From assembly GCA_029881175.1 (NCBI GenBank), contig JAOUNC010000156.1, positions 1 to 6,707 of the forward strand: a stretch of DNA of 6,707 bases, given 5' to 3'. This stretch comes from Nitrospirota bacterium. Lineage in GTDB: Bacteria; Nitrospirota; Nitrospiria; Nitrospirales; UBA8639. A model generated the notes under the pieces. The model worked only from the letters and a program-made list of their open reading frames with translations. It did no database searches and was not told the DNA's origin. A program made the position numbers and the translations under genes. This document shows, piece after piece, positions 6,157-6,707 of the stretch. Every line of letters begins with the position of its first letter. Position 1 is the first letter of the stretch.

Positions 6157-6707
6157 CCGATCCTTCTCGATTTACCGAACCGTCCCGCACCACAGAAGAG
6201 GAAATTCAATTCAGACTCGTCCTCGATGATTATTTCCAAGAAAGCATCGGAACGAATGTGGAGAAACTGCAAAACTTTTGTAAATACGTTCCAACGCAAG
6301 ACATCAGGAAATTTATTTGTCGTTACGAGTTGTTCAAACGAATATTGCCGGTGCATGGGTCCATTGTGGAATGTGGTGTTCTCTATGGCGGGGGGTTGAT
6401 GTCGTGGGCCCACTTGAGTGAAGTCTTTGAGCCACTGAATCATCTCCGAAATATTATCGGGTTCGATACTTTTGCTGGCTTTGTGGCGGTGTCGGAAAAA
6501 GATAAGACCGGTCTCGCTGCGCAAGCAAGAACCGGAGGCTTGGCTATTAATGCGTATGAGGATTTACTGAAGAGTATAGAATTGTACAACCAAAATCGTT
6601 TTCTTAACCACATTGAAAAGGTCGGGCTCGTGAAAGGGGATGTTGCGGAAACCCTCCCAGCTTACCTTGAAGCCAATCCCCATCTTGTTGTGAGTTTATT
6701 GTGGTTG
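6153..6707 (+). CDS. TylF/MycF-like SAM-dependent methyltransferase, N-terminal part (cut by window end)
   Basis: Translating from ATG 6153 gives 185 codons without a stop up to the last base, so the gene continues beyond the window. The protein starts MTDPSRFTEPSRTTEEE. It then has NFCKYVPTQDIRKFICRYELF (split: NFCKYVPTQDIRK, FICRYELF), the SAM-binding strand SIVECGVLYGGGL (about 70-82), IIGFDTFAGF (101-110), and KGDVAETLPAYLEANPHLVV (161-180). It ends at SLLWL, just before the metal-binding Asp expected next. These features match TylF/MycF/NovP-related sugar O-methyltransferases found in polysaccharide clusters; some such homologues carry the misleading database name 'crotonobetainyl-CoA:carnitine CoA-transferase'. 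Its likely role is O-methylation of a sugar. The start overlaps the reductase stop as ATGA (6153-6156); no clear Shine-Dalgarno is seen, so coupled translation is probable. The methyl acceptor is unknown. Confidence 0.8.
   Translation, partial: MTDPSRFTEPSRTTEEEIQFRLVLDDYFQESIGTNVEKLQNFCKYVPTQDIRKFICRYELFKRILPVHGSIVECGVLYGGGLMSWAHLSEVFEPLNHLRNIIGFDTFAGFVAVSEKDKTGLAAQARTGGLAINAYEDLLKSIELYNQNRFLNHIEKVGLVKGDVAETLPAYLEANPHLVVSLLWL

Noticed and set aside
6114..6524. 136-residue minus-strand open frame opposite the methyltransferase
   Set aside because: The + strand frame here carries clear methyltransferase motifs and overlaps the previous gene neatly; the minus frame has no motif.

Overview
This window looks like part of a cell-surface polysaccharide (LPS O-antigen, capsule or similar glycan) gene cluster from a Gram-negative-type bacterium. 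All credible genes lie on the + strand, tightly packed, and almost all belong to nucleotide-sugar metabolism. Base composition is near balanced by eye. Nothing in the sequence fixes the taxon; Nitrospirota or a proteobacterium would both be plausible guesses. I see no tRNA, rRNA, CRISPR array, insertion sequence or phage gene.

Layout. Positions 2-241 are the 3' end of an NAD-dependent epimerase/dehydratase (SDR family), whose start lies outside the window. It overlaps hddC (about 234-992), a D-glycero-D-manno-heptose 1-phosphate guanylyltransferase-type nucleotidyltransferase. A 308-bp gap without a credible gene follows (993-1300). It starts with a C-rich, G-poor tract and contains weak promoter-like sequences. 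hddA (1301-2395), a GHMP-type heptose 7-phosphate kinase, comes next. It runs by overlap into a split transketolase: an N-terminal subunit (2382-3272) and a C-terminal subunit (3269-4186). Then come a GDP-L-fucose-synthase-like SDR (4183-5157), an aldo/keto reductase (5173-6156) and the 5' part of a TylF/MycF-like methyltransferase (from 6153), cut by the window edge.

How the genes may work together. HddA and HddC are the kinase and guanylyltransferase of the GDP-D-glycero-alpha-D-manno-heptose pathway. That pathway starts from sedoheptulose 7-phosphate, a transketolase product. The isomerase (GmhA) and phosphatase (GmhB) it also needs are not in the window. The two SDR proteins and the aldo/keto reductase could then remodel the GDP-sugar (dehydration, epimerization, keto reduction), and the methyltransferase could O-methylate it. 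The most interesting points are: the fucose-synthase-like SDR lacks both residues that catalyse epimerization in the E. coli enzyme, which suggests a pure C4-ketoreductase; and a dedicated split transketolase sits directly behind hddA, which suggests local supply of sedoheptulose 7-phosphate or a two-carbon branching reaction. The final sugar cannot be deduced from this window.
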